A stretch of 64,000 bases of DNA from Escallonia rubra (taxonomy: Eukaryota; Streptophyta; Magnoliopsida; Escalloniales; Escalloniaceae), in the NCBI GenBank assembly GCA_033065855.1, contig JAVXUO010001129.1, positions 1 through 64,000 on the forward strand, written 5' to 3'. Made by a program: the position numbers and the translations under genes. Under the pieces are notes generated by a model, which was given only the letters and a program-made list of their open reading frames with translations, did not search any database and was not told the origin of the DNA. This document shows, one piece after another, positions 10,108 through 21,200 of this stretch. How positions within the stretch are numbered: position 1 is the stretch's first letter; each line of letters begins with the position of its first letter.

Positions 10108-12243
10108 CTGTAAAAACAAAATATAATCGTAAATTAACTTAGCGTCCATAATATTTACATTCCAAAACTGTAACTGAATCGTTAACCTAGCTTACCAACG
10201 CAATAACAGTAGTCATTAAATCATTACTTTAATGTATGAAAACCATTCCTCACTTCCCACGACTCCGAACGCTTAGTAACCCTAGCCGCCTTCGCTAGGG
10301 TTGGGTTACATTTACGGACTGGAAAGACGTTCGAAAAAGTTGACAGCCTAAAATTACGAAAATACCCCTGTCGGGCGGCGAATTACGAAAATGCCCCTGG
10401 CATCGGGAAAAATCTCAAAAGTGCTTTAAGACGCTATTCTAAGGTTGCTGAGTCCATCCTTGATCTAAAAAGCATTTTAGGGATTTTGCGTCAAAAAATC
10501 CCGAACCGGTGTCCGGATCGAGCGCTTAAAAGTTTCGTTCGGCAAAAAATTGCTACCGGCTTCGGAATGGCCCGAATTCGTGGGGAATGGAACTTCCCGC
10601 CTTCGCTAGGGTTTGCTTACATTTACGGACTGGAAAGACGTTCGAAAAAGTTGACAGCCTAAAATTACGAAAATACCCCTGTCGGGCGGCGAATTACGAA
10701 AATGCCCCTGGCATCGGGAAAGATGTCGAAAGTGCTTTAAGACGCTATTCTAAGGTTGCTGAGTCCATCCTTGATCTAAAAAGCATTTTAGGGATTTTGC
10801 GTCAAAAAATCCCGAACCGGTGTCCGGATCGAGCGCTTAAAAGTTTCGTTCGGCAAAAAATTGCTACCGGCTTCGGAATGGCCCGAATTCGTGGGGAATG
10901 GAACTTCCCGCCTTCGCTAGGGTTTGCTTACATTTACGGACTGGAAAGACGTTCGAAAAAGTTGACAGCCTAAAATTACGAAAATACCCCTGTCGGGCGG
11001 CGAATTACGAAAATGCCCCTGGCATCGGGAAAAATCTCAAAAGTGCTTTAAGACGCTATTCTAAGGTTGCTGAGTCCATCCTTGATCTAAAAAGCATTTT
11101 AGGGATTTTGCGTCAAAAAATCCCGAACCGGTGTCCGGATCGAGCGCTTAAAAGTTTCATAGGCAAAAAATTGCTACCGGCTTCGGAATGGCCCGAATTC
11201 GTTAGACATGGAACTTCCCGCCTTGGCTAGGGTTTGCTTACATTTACGGACTGAGCAGTCATTCAAAAAAGTTGACAGCGTGAAATTACGAAAATACCCC
11301 TATCGGGCGGCGAATTACGAAAATGCCCCCTGGCATCGGGAAAAATCTCAAAAGTGCTTTAAGACGCTATTCTAAGGTTTCTGAGTCCATCCTTGATCTA
11401 AAAAGCATTTTAGGGATTTTGCGTCAAAAAATCCCGAACCGGTGTCCGGATCGAGCGCTTAAAAGTTTCGTTCGGCAAAAAATTACTACCGGCTTCGGAA
11501 TGGCCCGAATTCGTGGGGAATGGAACTTCCCGCCTTGGCTAGGGTTTGCTTACATTTACGGACTGGAAAGACGTTCGAAAAAGTTGACAGCCTAAAATTA
11601 CGAAAATACCCCTGTCGGGCGGCGAATTACGAAAATGCCCCCTGGCATCGGGAAAAATCTCAAAAGTGCTTTAAGACGCTATTCTAAGGTTGCTGAGTCC
11701 ATCCTTGATCTAAAAAGCATTTTAGGGATTTTTCGTCAAAAAATCCCGAACCGGTGTCCGGATCGAGCGCTTAAAAGCCCGTTCGGCAAAAAATTGCTAC
11801 CGGCTTCGGAATGGCCCGAATTCATGGGGAATGGAACTTTCCAACATCCTAGGGTTCTCAAAAAAGTTTCGCGCGAAATCGCGCTAGCTTGATATTTTAA
11901 ATTACACTGCGAAGTTACAAGGTTGCGCGTATCAGTTAACCCCTTTCCAGTCTTTGGAAAATTCTGAAATTTTTACCTGATACAGATATTTTAAAAATAA
12001 CTAGGGTCTCTTTTTTGCACTTTGGCAAAATCTAGCTCTAGCTATTTTTTATAAATTCGTGAAAAATCATAAATTTGACGGCCTAAAAAATCGCTATTTT
12101 CGAATCTTTCGAATGTAATACCCCGATTTGTAAAAACGCAATTTTGACGCCCTAAACACGATATTTAGGCTATGGTAAGAACAATTTAAGCGTAACAACA
12201 ATTTAAATTAACATTGAATTATAAGAAAATTCAAAATACTTAC
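10108..12243 (-). other. Predicted 5'-leader intron of the PMD/protease gene
   Basis: The donor lies in the mirrored leader (GTAAGT, 12243-12238 on minus) and the acceptor TTTTTACAG ends at 10108. It would remove the five tandem units of the right arm and place the ATG directly after the splice. Between 10108 and 10295 there is only short unique AT-rich DNA. Confidence 0.45.
10295..11849 (+). repeat. Five tandem ~311-bp units, right arm
   Basis: Anchors (CTAGGGT) lie at 10295, 10606, 10917, 11227, 11539 and 11849, giving periods 311, 311, 310, 312 and 310. This is the exact mirror of the left-arm series. Unit-specific variants are also mirrored, so the two arrays share one history (recent duplication or gene conversion) and were not expanded independently. 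Confidence 0.9.
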
Positions 12244-13189
12244 TTGTTTTGACTTGAAAAAAATGACGAAGAAATCCACCGATCTTCTTCTAGCGTAAAA
12301 TTTTTTTCGCTCGTATTGTTGTGGAGATTATTTAGGTGAGATAGGGAGACTGATGAGAGTGTAAGAAATAAGTCGGGAGAAGAGGGTTTTTATAGACAGA
12401 AAAGTGAGCCGTGGGAGGGGGGGGGCCAACTAATGGTGTGACATTTGTCGAAAGGGGGGGTGGGGGTCTAGGGAAAGAATTGGACAAGTGGGGAATGGGG
12501 TGGGGGTCTGGGAAAATATTTGGACAAGTGGGGAGGGGGGTGGGGGCCTAGGGGGGGGAATAAACAAGTGGGGAGGGGGGTGGGGGCCTAGGGGGGGGGA
12601 AATAAACAAGTGGGGAGGGGGAAGAGGGGTGGGGGACAAGGGGAATTCGGGTGACTGACCCGAAGGGGGGGGGGCAAGGGAGGGGGTGGGGACACGTGGG
12701 GGGGGGGAGAGAGGTGGGGGCCACGGGGGAGGCTGGATAAAAAAAAAGAAAAAGGAGGCAAACTGGACTGGGGGAGGGGCAGGCCAAAACAAAAAAAATG
12801 GAGGGGCAGGCACCAAAAAAAAAAAAAAAAAGGGGGGGCAGGCAAAAAAAAAAAAAAAGGGGGGGGGGGCAGGCAAAAAAAACAAAAAAAAACTTGGCAG
12901 CAGGCCAAAAAGGGCAAAAGATGAGACGGTCACGAGTGGCTTGGGCAAATCGGCTGACTGTGCGGCGATTGGGCCCAAGGCCAATCGCCTGACAGTCAGG
13001 CGATTGGCCTTGGGCCCAATCGCTGGACAGTCAGCCGATTGGCCCAAGCCAATCGCTGCCGTCCACTTTTTTGCCTTTCCCAACCGCGGCCGTCCATAAT
13101 TCCATTGTTTTTTTTTTTATACAATCGGTTGATTGTCATGCGATTCGGTGGGAAAATTTTTTTTTCCCACCGGTGGGTGTGTATCATTG

Positions 13190-13192
<3 letters not shown>
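10352..13192 (-). repeat. Right terminal inverted repeat of the MULE (~2.84 kb)
   Basis: This is the mirror of the left arm. Unit-specific variants are shared in mirror order: the CCCGTTCGGC variant and the CATGGGGAATGG variant of the outermost unit, and the GTTAGACATGG variant of the middle unit, all recur in the matching left units. Few substitutions separate the arms. One visible exception is GGGAAAGATGTCGAAAGTGC near 10717, where the other copies read GGGAAAAATCTCAAAAGTGC. Confidence 0.85.
12387..12394 (-). promoter_or_regulatory. TATA box for the PMD/protease transcript (right TIR)
   Basis: This is the mirror copy of the left TATA box (TATAAAAA on minus). The same donor GTAAGT occurs at 12243-12238 (minus). 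The nearest good acceptor, TTTTTACAG, ends at 10108, only two bases before the ATG at 10105. The second gene thus seems to use the same promoter and leader sequence as the first. Confidence 0.6.

Positions 13193-13234
<42 letters not shown>
13193..13234. repeat. (TA)n microsatellite, right side of the MULE
   Basis: This is an alternating TA run directly abutting the MULE end. See the partner at 1209-1249. Confidence 0.85.
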
Positions 13235-13237
<3 letters not shown>

Positions 13238-13427
13238 ATGTAACCCTCGGTTCGGTTCGATTTAGTGCCGGTTTGGAAATTCTAAACCGTGAACCGAACC
13301 AAACCGGCCTCGGTTTGAAAATCTCAAACCAAACCATTCAAGCTCATCAACGGTTCGGATTCGATCGGTTCGGTTCCAACGGTTTGAACGGTTCGGATCG
13401 GTTTTATCGATTTGTTGCTCACTCCTA

Positions 13428-13489
13428 GTCGAAGGGATGGAATGTGGGTGGTTTGTTTTGGGTGGCGTGGTGCTAAGACAGCAACCCAT
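13428..13489 (-). pseudogene. N-terminal codons of the same broken MGCC-type gene
   Basis: An ATG at 13489 (minus) opens MGCCLSTTPPKTNHPHSIPST. The G2/C3/C4 start is a classic N-myristoylation plus palmitoylation signal, so the intact protein was probably membrane-anchored. After the codons for Pro-Ser-Thr the frame enters hAT DNA. The last eight bases here (13428-13435, GTCGAAGG on plus) recur at 506-513. Removing one copy joins Pro-Ser-Thr directly to the His run at 505 in the same frame, which shows that this is the 5' end of the gene at 1-505. Its promoter should lie above 13490. Confidence 0.75.
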
Positions 13490-13869
13490 TGTTGATGGGG
13501 AGATGTTGTGGGTGAGAGTTTAGAGACCAGAAGTCCAGAGCTGGTGACGTGGAGAGCCAATTGAGCCATGTGTAGCTGACTGGATGACATGTATGCTTTA
13601 AGGGGCAATAAGACTATTTTGCCCCTGAAAAACTAACAGACCTGTGGTCAAAGTGTCTCTTGACCGTCATCTGGTGCTGGGTGCCAAGATTTTTAAAATT
13701 TTGGTGTTGGGTGCCAAAATTAGAACCATAAGGTACTTTGTGCAACTAACCCCTAAGTACGGGGTGTAGCGTAAAATTAACCCTTAACAACAAGATAGTG
13801 GCGGCCGCTTCACTGATAATCTCTTGTATGTCATCGATTAGATAAACGTCTTGAATTGTTATAAATAAT
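13490..13869. other. Upstream region of the broken MGCC gene
   Basis: It should contain the 5' leader and promoter of the minus-strand gene that starts at 13489. It includes a repeat-like stretch (GGTGCTGGGTGCCAAGATTTT, then TTGGTGTTGGGTGCCAAAATT, 13668-13722) written twice in tandem. I see no clear TATA box and no other gene. Confidence 0.35.
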
Positions 13870-14062
13870 AGGGCTGATTGCACCTATGTTCCTGAGGTTA
13901 GGGGGTAATTACAGTCAAGGACACTAAGTTTCAAAATGTAACATACGTGACCAAAAACGTTAAAAAAGTAACATTTTTATCCAACCGTCAGGATTCCGTC
14001 CAAAAAGTGTAATTTTCGTCATTACGTATTTTGAAAATGGCAATACTACCCCTGTACAGTAT
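13870..14062. repeat. Left end of a MULE-type repeat, family of 36001-37241
   Basis: GGGCTGATTGCACCTATGTT, CCTGAGGTTAGGGGGTAATTAC and AATGGCAATACTACCCCTG match the left end of the complete element at 36001 in order. No right terminus follows before the next repeat, so this is a truncated copy. Confidence 0.55.
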
Positions 14063-14388
14063 ATCGTGAATAATTTTTATAATTTTCAAATTAGGATTTT
14101 AAAATTAGGGTTTGATATCCTAATTTTCTCTCTTCACGATTTAAACCCTAGATTTGAAGTCACCGCCGGTAGCCCCCCTTCGCCGCCAGCAGCCCCCATC
14201 CCCCGTCCCACACCGCCAGTAGCCCCCTTCGCCCCACCATCCGGCAGATTCACCCCACCACGCCGGCAAGCCCCTTGGCAAACCCAAGCTGCCGAGAAGC
14301 CTCCGGCTTAGGAAAATTAGGGTTTTTTTTCCTAATTACACTATCACAGACCACTACCCCGCCGCCGCCGCCGCAGGGGTATCCCATT

Positions 14389-14552
14389 TTGAACCTTATT
14401 TACCTATCTACCACACTTTTGGAAACCGTGTTTCCAAACAGAGATTTCAAGGAAGAAAACGTGGGTTCAAACCACGTTTTTACTAATATACTTGAAATCT
14501 CTGTTTGGAACCATGATTTTCAAAAGTGTGGTAGATAGGTAAATAATGTTCA
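14389..14552. repeat. Foldback (hairpin) MITE-like element
   Basis: TTTACCTATCTACCACACTTTTGG and GTTTCCAAACAGAGATTTCAAG on the left are the near-perfect inverse of CTTGAAATCTCTGTTTGG and CAAAAGTGTGGTAGATAGG on the right. The arms are about 65 bases with a short loop. A further partial arm follows at 14575-14635. A diverged relative lies at 49148-49335. A long hairpin transcript here could feed small-RNA processing. Confidence 0.7.
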
Positions 14553-14639
14553 AAATATATTATTTTTCTTCCTTTGAAATCTCTGTTTGGAACCACAATT
14601 TTCAAAAGTGTGGTAGATATGTAAATGAGGTAAATAAGT

Positions 14640-16472
14640 AATTAAATATTAAAAGTGTGTTATTTAGGGCAAAAACTTGAACTTTTCAAGCCTTTATCTA
14701 ACTGGACGTCTGAGAAGTTGCCACAGGAAGAGTAGGATTTACAGGGAAGAAGGGATTTTCAACTTCTAGAAGGAATGTCCTTACTAGAGTTCAAGTGCGT
14801 GTCCCTGGCTTCTAAAGTGCACAAATTTATGGTCATACAGTTGATAGTTGATTTAGGTCACGACCAGAACTCATAGTTGGGCATGTGAGTTAGGTCTATG
14901 ACCGGCTGCAGGCCCATTAGACTCTCACTAAGAGTTTTGCCAGAGCTATTCGCTAAAACTAATACAATCGTAGCAAAACTAAAACTTTTACAACTTCAAA
15001 TACATTTTCATTTCTAATTTCAGTACAAAACTTCTTAAATAACACTTTCATCTAATGCAGTATTCAGAGCTCCACTCTAAAATTTGAATCCCACACTCGT
15101 CACCATTACCTTAATTTCAAACCTGAATGATAAGTAAGGGGTGAGCTTCTACGTGCTCAGTAAGTAAGCACTGATCCAACTAGCTGGATCGTAGCATGTT
15201 AGAAGAAAGTAACCCACTTTACAAATTAACAACTTTACAAGATATATAATAATTTCTCAAAGTAGAAAATGAGAATTTATTCTGTAAAGCGCAATAAGGT
15301 ATAAGTAAAGCAGATTTGAGGGCATAAAAAATATTTAGAACGAAAACGTTATCATAAGAGAGTTCTAGCATTTGGTTTCATTGACTTGGAGCCGGAATCT
15401 CAACTCGGGATAATAATCATTGCGAAAGTAGGGACGACTATAAGCAACACTACTGCGCGAAATCTAACTTTCCCTAATTTAAATTTATCGTTAAAATAAT
15501 CCTTGAACCCTGATGGTCAAACCATCTCACAATATTCGATATTTTTTCGAAACAAGTAATATCCACAATAGTGTCAATACCCAAACATCTCTTTTGCACC
15601 AAGCTATTTCAAGTCCAACTTCCAATACTATTTCTAACAAAATATTATTTACATGCTGGTCCGATTTAATAAGAAATAAGTGTCGCTAAAAGCAGTTCAT
15701 AATTCGATAAACAGTTCTTTCACTTGAGAAACAAATAAACGTCACTAAAAGGAGTTCATTTCTAGCAAATACTGATTTTTCAAAAAACAAATAACATATA
15801 TGCTCTATATGAAAATAATACATGGATCGAAAGGTCACTTGCATAAACGTTACGCATTTTCTCGATACCAGAATCCAGTGCAATGATTGCTTGCTACAAC
15901 TGACCAAATTAGCCGCCTAAGCCACTCTATGCTCTTCTTGAAAGAACCAAGTCTCTACGCATTCATCTTCTCTTCTTTCAAAATCTACTTAGAAACCTAA
16001 TACTCACACATTTGCACGACATAAACATACAATCAACTTGCTCTAAATAGACTGTGCTACACCTCGTGTCAACCCCTAGAGCGTAGTCGAATTCTTTGTC
16101 GAGAATACTTAAATATCGAAAACCCAAATTGGCGGAGAATATGACAGTACAACTATCCATGACCGTTACACACCAACCCTCGTTCACAACATACACTGAT
16201 ACGGTTGACAGTCTCGCCCTCTGACACTGTACACACACCCAATGCACATGGTACAAACAAACAGGTACAAGGTACACCCTTCCAAACACACGGTACACCA
16301 CCCTATAACACACTGTTTACACTCACTGTACACCTACACCTTGTTTACATGCTCACACATTGAACGCACTGTATACACACACATACCTTGCATATACGCA
16401 CACAAAGAATACCCACATAACAGTCCTACACACACCTAATACAAATACTCAGTGCTCACCCATCTACACACA
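14640..16472. other. Gene-free repeat-like intergenic DNA
   Basis: I see no supported gene. The zone 15120-15190 (AAGGGGTGAGCTTCTACGTGC, GCTCAGTAAGTAAGC) looks like interspersed-repeat sequence. From 16200 to 16460 the plus strand is rich in CACAC, CATACAC and similar, a degenerate CA-type simple repeat. The ORFs here are composition-driven. Confidence 0.4.
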
Positions 16473-16481
16473 CATGCACAC

Positions 16482-17263
16482 GGATTTGGATCATCTGTTG
16501 TAAGTAGGGTTATAGCAGACATTCTATAATGCTAGTTATAGCCATCGGATCAAAACGAACGATCCAAAACAAGCCACGTCATTAGTCGAACAAAAAAAAT
16601 CCTAAATGGAGGCTTACCGCCGTTACACAAACCTCTGTCTCTCTCAAAATTCACGGCCTTATCAATGAAATGAGCTTCTCAACTTACATTGTTCATACCT
16701 TGCTATGGGCGGTGACACTTCTGGCATCACCTTCCGGCGACACGGACGGAAATCGATTAGCTCTGATTCGATTACCCAGATCTGCCTCTCTCTCAAAAAA
16801 TTCCACCCCACATCTATGAGATCAGCTCCTCTATCGTCTTCGTTCCTTCCTTTGGGCAACGATAGCTCCACCTTTCGGTGTCACTTCGAGCATCACCACC
16901 AACACTGCTTCTCAAATCATCTCGTCACCCCGAACCAACCCAGTCTCCACTGTCACGCCACGTCTAACCATTTCCAACCTTCACCAGAGAGGGTTATTAG
17001 AGAGCGAGAAGAGAGAGAGAGAAGCACCCATCGATTGGATTATTTTAGAGAGAGAAAGAAGTTCTCAGCGTGAGACAGAGGTCCAGAGAGAGAGGAAAAC
17101 AAATCTGCATAACGGCACTCTGCCGTCCGTTAATCCCTCGTTTAAGGTGTTTTTGTGGATTGATGACGTGGCTTAATCTGGTACGTCCGTTTTGATCCGA
17201 GGGCTGTAACTAGCGTTACAACATGTCTGCGGTAACCCTAATTATAGTAGACGATCTAAATCC
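16482..17263. mobile_element. Short non-autonomous MULE with perfect 9-bp duplication
   Basis: The termini are GGATTTGGATCATCTGTTGT and the inverse of a GGATTTAGATCGTCTACTAT-like end. Inverted homology extends about 100 bases (AGCAGACAT, CTAGTTA, CGGATCAAAACG, GCCACGTCAT). The flanks are an exact CATGCACAC duplication at 16473-16481 and 17264-17272, diagnostic for Mutator-type insertion and implying youth. The interior (16600-17090) is GC-richer, with GAGAGA leader-like tracts. It may be a captured 5' gene piece (Pack-MULE), but I recognise no protein. Confidence 0.8.
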
Positions 17264-17272
17264 CATGCACAC

Positions 17273-18276
17273 ATATTAGACATAAACACCATGCGCAAGC
17301 TTTACACTCAAACACACACTACGCACACAGAATATACCCACAAACACACACTTTTGCACACACAGGACTACCAATTTTGGTATCTTAGCCTACGCATTCT
17401 TGCTCCCTTTGCTTGACTCAATATCTCCATCATAGGCTCTTCGTCTCCAAGTTCCATAATGTGTCTTCCTAAACATATATGAATACATCTAATATAACAC
17501 GACACTCAAGGCCACATTAGAACACACCAAATGCTTTGTTATCATCAAACCAAGCCTAGGTTCTACAACTACAGGACTTACAATGTGTATGATGGTTCTC
17601 ACACATCATCGGTTCAATAGCACTACGATGTGTCCCACCGCTAAGCTCCTAACCCACTGTGATTAATGTAATTAGATATAATGAAAGAAAAAAGGTCTTA
17701 AATTAAGTACAAGCAAAAAAGTATCAATAAATAATAATAAAAAATCAACAAGTAACTCTTTGGTTAAATGACAATTATCCCATCACTTCAGCGCCCTGTA
17801 CAAGTCACCTGATGACTCAGCAATCATGATTTTAACATCAACAAATAGAGTGGACTGATTGGTCAAATCAATGAATTTACCGACCAATATGATACATATT
17901 GGAGTCCAACAGCCGATGCAAAATTAACTCAATAATTCGGTAATCATTAGCATAGTTCTTTGCAAGGTAAATCGTTAGTTTTTCTTTAACTTTTGTCATT
18001 AACACATATTATTATAAACCGAAAATAAAAGACGGTAAAACAAAAATAGTCCAAATCAAACAGACCCCTGGAGTGGAAGCCATGTGGAAAATCAGAAGCT
18101 CTGTTTCTATTTTTAGACGCAGAGACAAAGATAGACTCTCTCTCGTTAGAATTAGATCTGTATATTTCGTTTTTAGACAAATTTTACTCCACAGAAACAC
18201 ACGTGTAGGGAGACACAGAGAGTCACAGAGAGGGGAAAGAGGGTGGAAGAGCATTGCCATCAGCGAGGAAGGAAGG
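17273..18276 (+). promoter_or_regulatory. Upstream region and 5' leader of the kinase gene
   Basis: The first ~700 bases are AT-rich with degenerate CACAC repeats. From about 18100 the sequence becomes rich in AGAGA and purine blocks (AGAGAGTCACAGAGAGGGG), typical of a plant 5' leader just before the ATG at 18277. No clear TATA box is seen within the usual distance. Confidence 0.35.
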
Positions 18277-21200
18277 ATGGGATGCTCTTTTTCCGGACTG
18301 AATGCGCTGTACGACGCCGTCAACGGGGGCGGGGACGTTTGGATCAACGACAACCGGTTCAGGATCGTGAGGCAGCTGGGTGAGGGCGGGTTCGCCTACG
18401 TCTTTCTGGTCAAGGAGGTCCTCACCGACTCCACCTCATCAGGCGGCGGCGGCGGCGTCGCTAAGAAGTTCAAGGACCCCTCTCATGTCTCCGGTTTGAT
18501 CCCCCCTCCCCTCGTCCACGTTAAGTCAGACATGTTGTGTGTGCGTCTGTTTCTGCGTGTGCGTGAGATCGCGGTTGGTGGAGTAGTGTGCGTGATTTTT
18601 CTGAATGTGCGATTTCTTGTTTCGTGTTTGGGATCTCGAGTTTTGAATAAACTCGCCGGTTGGGAAGATTAAAGTGTTCTTTTTCTCTCGATAGGGTAGA
18701 AAGGCTCTCTCGATAGTCCTTGTGTGTCGAGTGTGCATTTATGTGAAATCTTGATCCGTAGAGCAATGTGCATGATTTTTAAAAAATATTATTGGTTTGG
18801 ATCTCGAGTTTAGGATGGATGTTTTGCGCATGCCCGTGTTGTGAAAATCTTGATTGTGGAGTAATCTACGTGATCTTATCATATGCCATTTTGGGATTGA
18901 CGTTTGGGATCTCTAAGTCCCGAATAGTTGTTTTTGTGTGTGTGTGTGTGTGTGAAAGAGAGAGAATATCAGAGTAGTGTCAGGACAGTAGTTTGTAATT
19001 TTTGCGGAATGTGATTTCTAAAGGTATGTGTATGGGATCCTTTCTTGTTCTCTCTGCGTGTAGATGTTGAAGTGAGCAAGGATAATTTAGACTGGCGTAA
19101 TGTAATTAATTGGTGTTTGTTGGTTGTGTGGGTATTTGAAATCTTTGTTGGTTGAGTAATGTAGACATTGTATTTTGCTATTTTCAGTACGTGATTTTAG
19201 GGGGTGATGATTGTATGTGATATTTCTGTCTCTCCGTGGCCTTTATTGTAGATGTTTAATTGAACCAGGGAAATTTTCTTGTGAATTTTAATCTGTGAAT
19301 TTGGTGGTATAATTGAATAATTGATTGGTTTTTCTATGAAAGGTAGGTGTTTTCTCCTTGGCAACATAAAAGGTGGTTCTTTTTGTTTGTAAGCAAATGT
19401 TCAGTTGGGTCGTTGATGTGGCATCAATTAGAAATGTGGTCTTGATTATGGGTTTCTGTTCGTAGAATTTGCTAATATTTTGGTACTCGATTGATGATAT
19501 CTACAATTCATGAGAATTTTGGTATGGTATTACAGATGTGGTATCAATTTGAAATGCAGTTTCTTTAATGGTTTGATTATGGGATCAATTTGAATAATTT
19601 TGGTACATAATAGGTCATGAAATTTACGCGTACAACCTTAAAATCTAATGTTTATTTTTGGTTTGATTTGCAGATGATGGAACTTATGCGATGAAGAAAG
19701 TTCTGATTCAAAATACCGAGCAGTTGGAATTGGTTAGGGAGGAGATTCGTGTTTCCTCTTTGTTTAGCCATCCCAATCTGCTGCCTCTCCTAGATCATGC
19801 TATCATTGCAGTCAAGGTATATTGGCTATATGTTTCTGTCGTACTTGCTGGAAAACAGTTCTTGTTGTTTGTTGTTGTAAATGGTACTTTCACATGTATT
19901 TAGTTTCTAGCAACAGGCGGCAAATAGTTGAATGGGCTTCTAAGTACTACTGATGAGTATCCTTGCTACTCATCCTGTGCAAATATCCTTACCCAATAAA
20001 TATGCGTCAGAACTTTACTTCTTCATTAAGTATAAGAGTGCTAAAAATATTGAGGCTAACATTCAGTGTGATTAAGTTGCACAGGTTTTGAATGGACCTA
20101 AAAAGTAGATTTCTTTTCTGGTGTAGGTTTTTTTAGTGGTTTAGCAGTGATTTCTCAGATGTCGCTCGCTCTTTACTCTTATTAATGTTGTAGTGATTTT
20201 TCATGGTGATGCTAGTAAGAATTTGTTGGGTAAAAAATTAGTAAAATGTAGGATAGGATAAGGAGAATGATTAAAACTGGCTTATACTAGGAGAGCTCTT
20301 GAGATATCAAATTCAAAGAGCACGAAAGGCAGAAAGGATTTGGCTAAATCAGAGAGGGATTGATAGAAACTTCTTAGGATCACTGAGCAAAGCTGAGCAG
20401 AATGATTTGCTTTTGGACAACCAAAAGTAAATAAGTTACTCAAAATATTATGAGAACCTTGTAGATAATTCCCTTTAAACTTTCAGGGTATCATAAAAGT
20501 AAAGATTATATATGTTCAATTTGAATCGATCTCAATGAAGGAACAAGGTGAGACTGCACCCAAAATGTCGAAAAAAGATTACTTTTCTCTCTCCCTCCCT
20601 ACACACGCGCGCGCGCACACACACTCACTCTCAAATGTGTGTGTGTGTGTTATGTGTTTTCAAAGCCTTGCTGCGTACTTTTAGAATGAAATAGAAGCCA
20701 TCTTGTTTCCCAGTTATCTACTTTCACCTCATGAAAGTGGTTTGTTTTATTGATAGTTCTATGCTCCGACTATTTAGAAATGTCAATTTCCATTTTGTAA
20801 TATTATAGGTGGCAACCTTTTTCAAGTCTCACATTATGTTTTGCTAGTTGCTTAAAATTTAAAGTATACTATTTTGTGGGCCAGGGCTCACCTGAACAAT
20901 CTTGGAAGCATGAAGCATACTTGTTATTTCCGGTGCATTTGGATGGGACATTACTGGACAATGCTAAAGTTATGAAAGCTAAGAAGGAGTTCTTCTCTAC
21001 CTCAGATGTTCTTCAAATATTTCGGCAGGTAAATAAGACTCCTTATCCTTGACATGACAGTTTGTAAGCTGGAGTGATATTATTTCAAAGATGACATAAT
21101 TTCTTTGTCATGTGTGTCGTAAACCACTTAAAGAAGATGTTCTTTCCACCACCCTCTCTCTCTCTCTCACACACACACACACATACTCACTCACTCTCTG

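Larger units (their letters stand above)
1250..13192. mobile_element. Large Mutator-like element (MULE) with two convergent genes
   Basis: The outermost bases are GGGCAATGATACACACCCAC at 1250, with the reverse complement ending at 13192. Inverted homology runs inward for about 2.8 kb on each side. TATATATAT flanks both ends, in keeping with the 9-bp duplications of Mutator elements. Inside are a mudrA-class transposase of the FAR1 type on plus and a plant-mobile-domain/C48 protease gene on minus, converging on a small tandem repeat at 7035-7385. At about 11.9 kb, with a nearly intact transposase and mirrored TIR variants, it is a young element that may be autonomous or only recently dead. Ulp1-like genes inside plant MULEs are known (Kaonashi-type elements), and PMD genes in transposons are also known. 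This exact arrangement should be compared with them. Confidence 0.88.
514..13427. mobile_element. hAT-type element with 8-bp target duplication, host of the nested MULE
   Basis: The ends are TAGGGGTGAGCA (514) and TGCTCACTCCTA (ending 13427), an imperfect 12-bp inverted repeat. They are flanked by an exact 8-bp duplication GTCGAAGG at 506-513 and 13428-13435. An 8-bp duplication is diagnostic for hAT. Both subterminal zones (525-665 and 13240-13415) are packed with GGTTCGGTTTGG-like motifs in both orientations, as in many non-autonomous plant hAT elements. Without the MULE the element would be about 0.96 kb. No hAT transposase is visible. A second member with the same termini lies at 47224-47812. 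The stretch 690-1208 is AT-rich element interior without genes. Confidence 0.75.
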
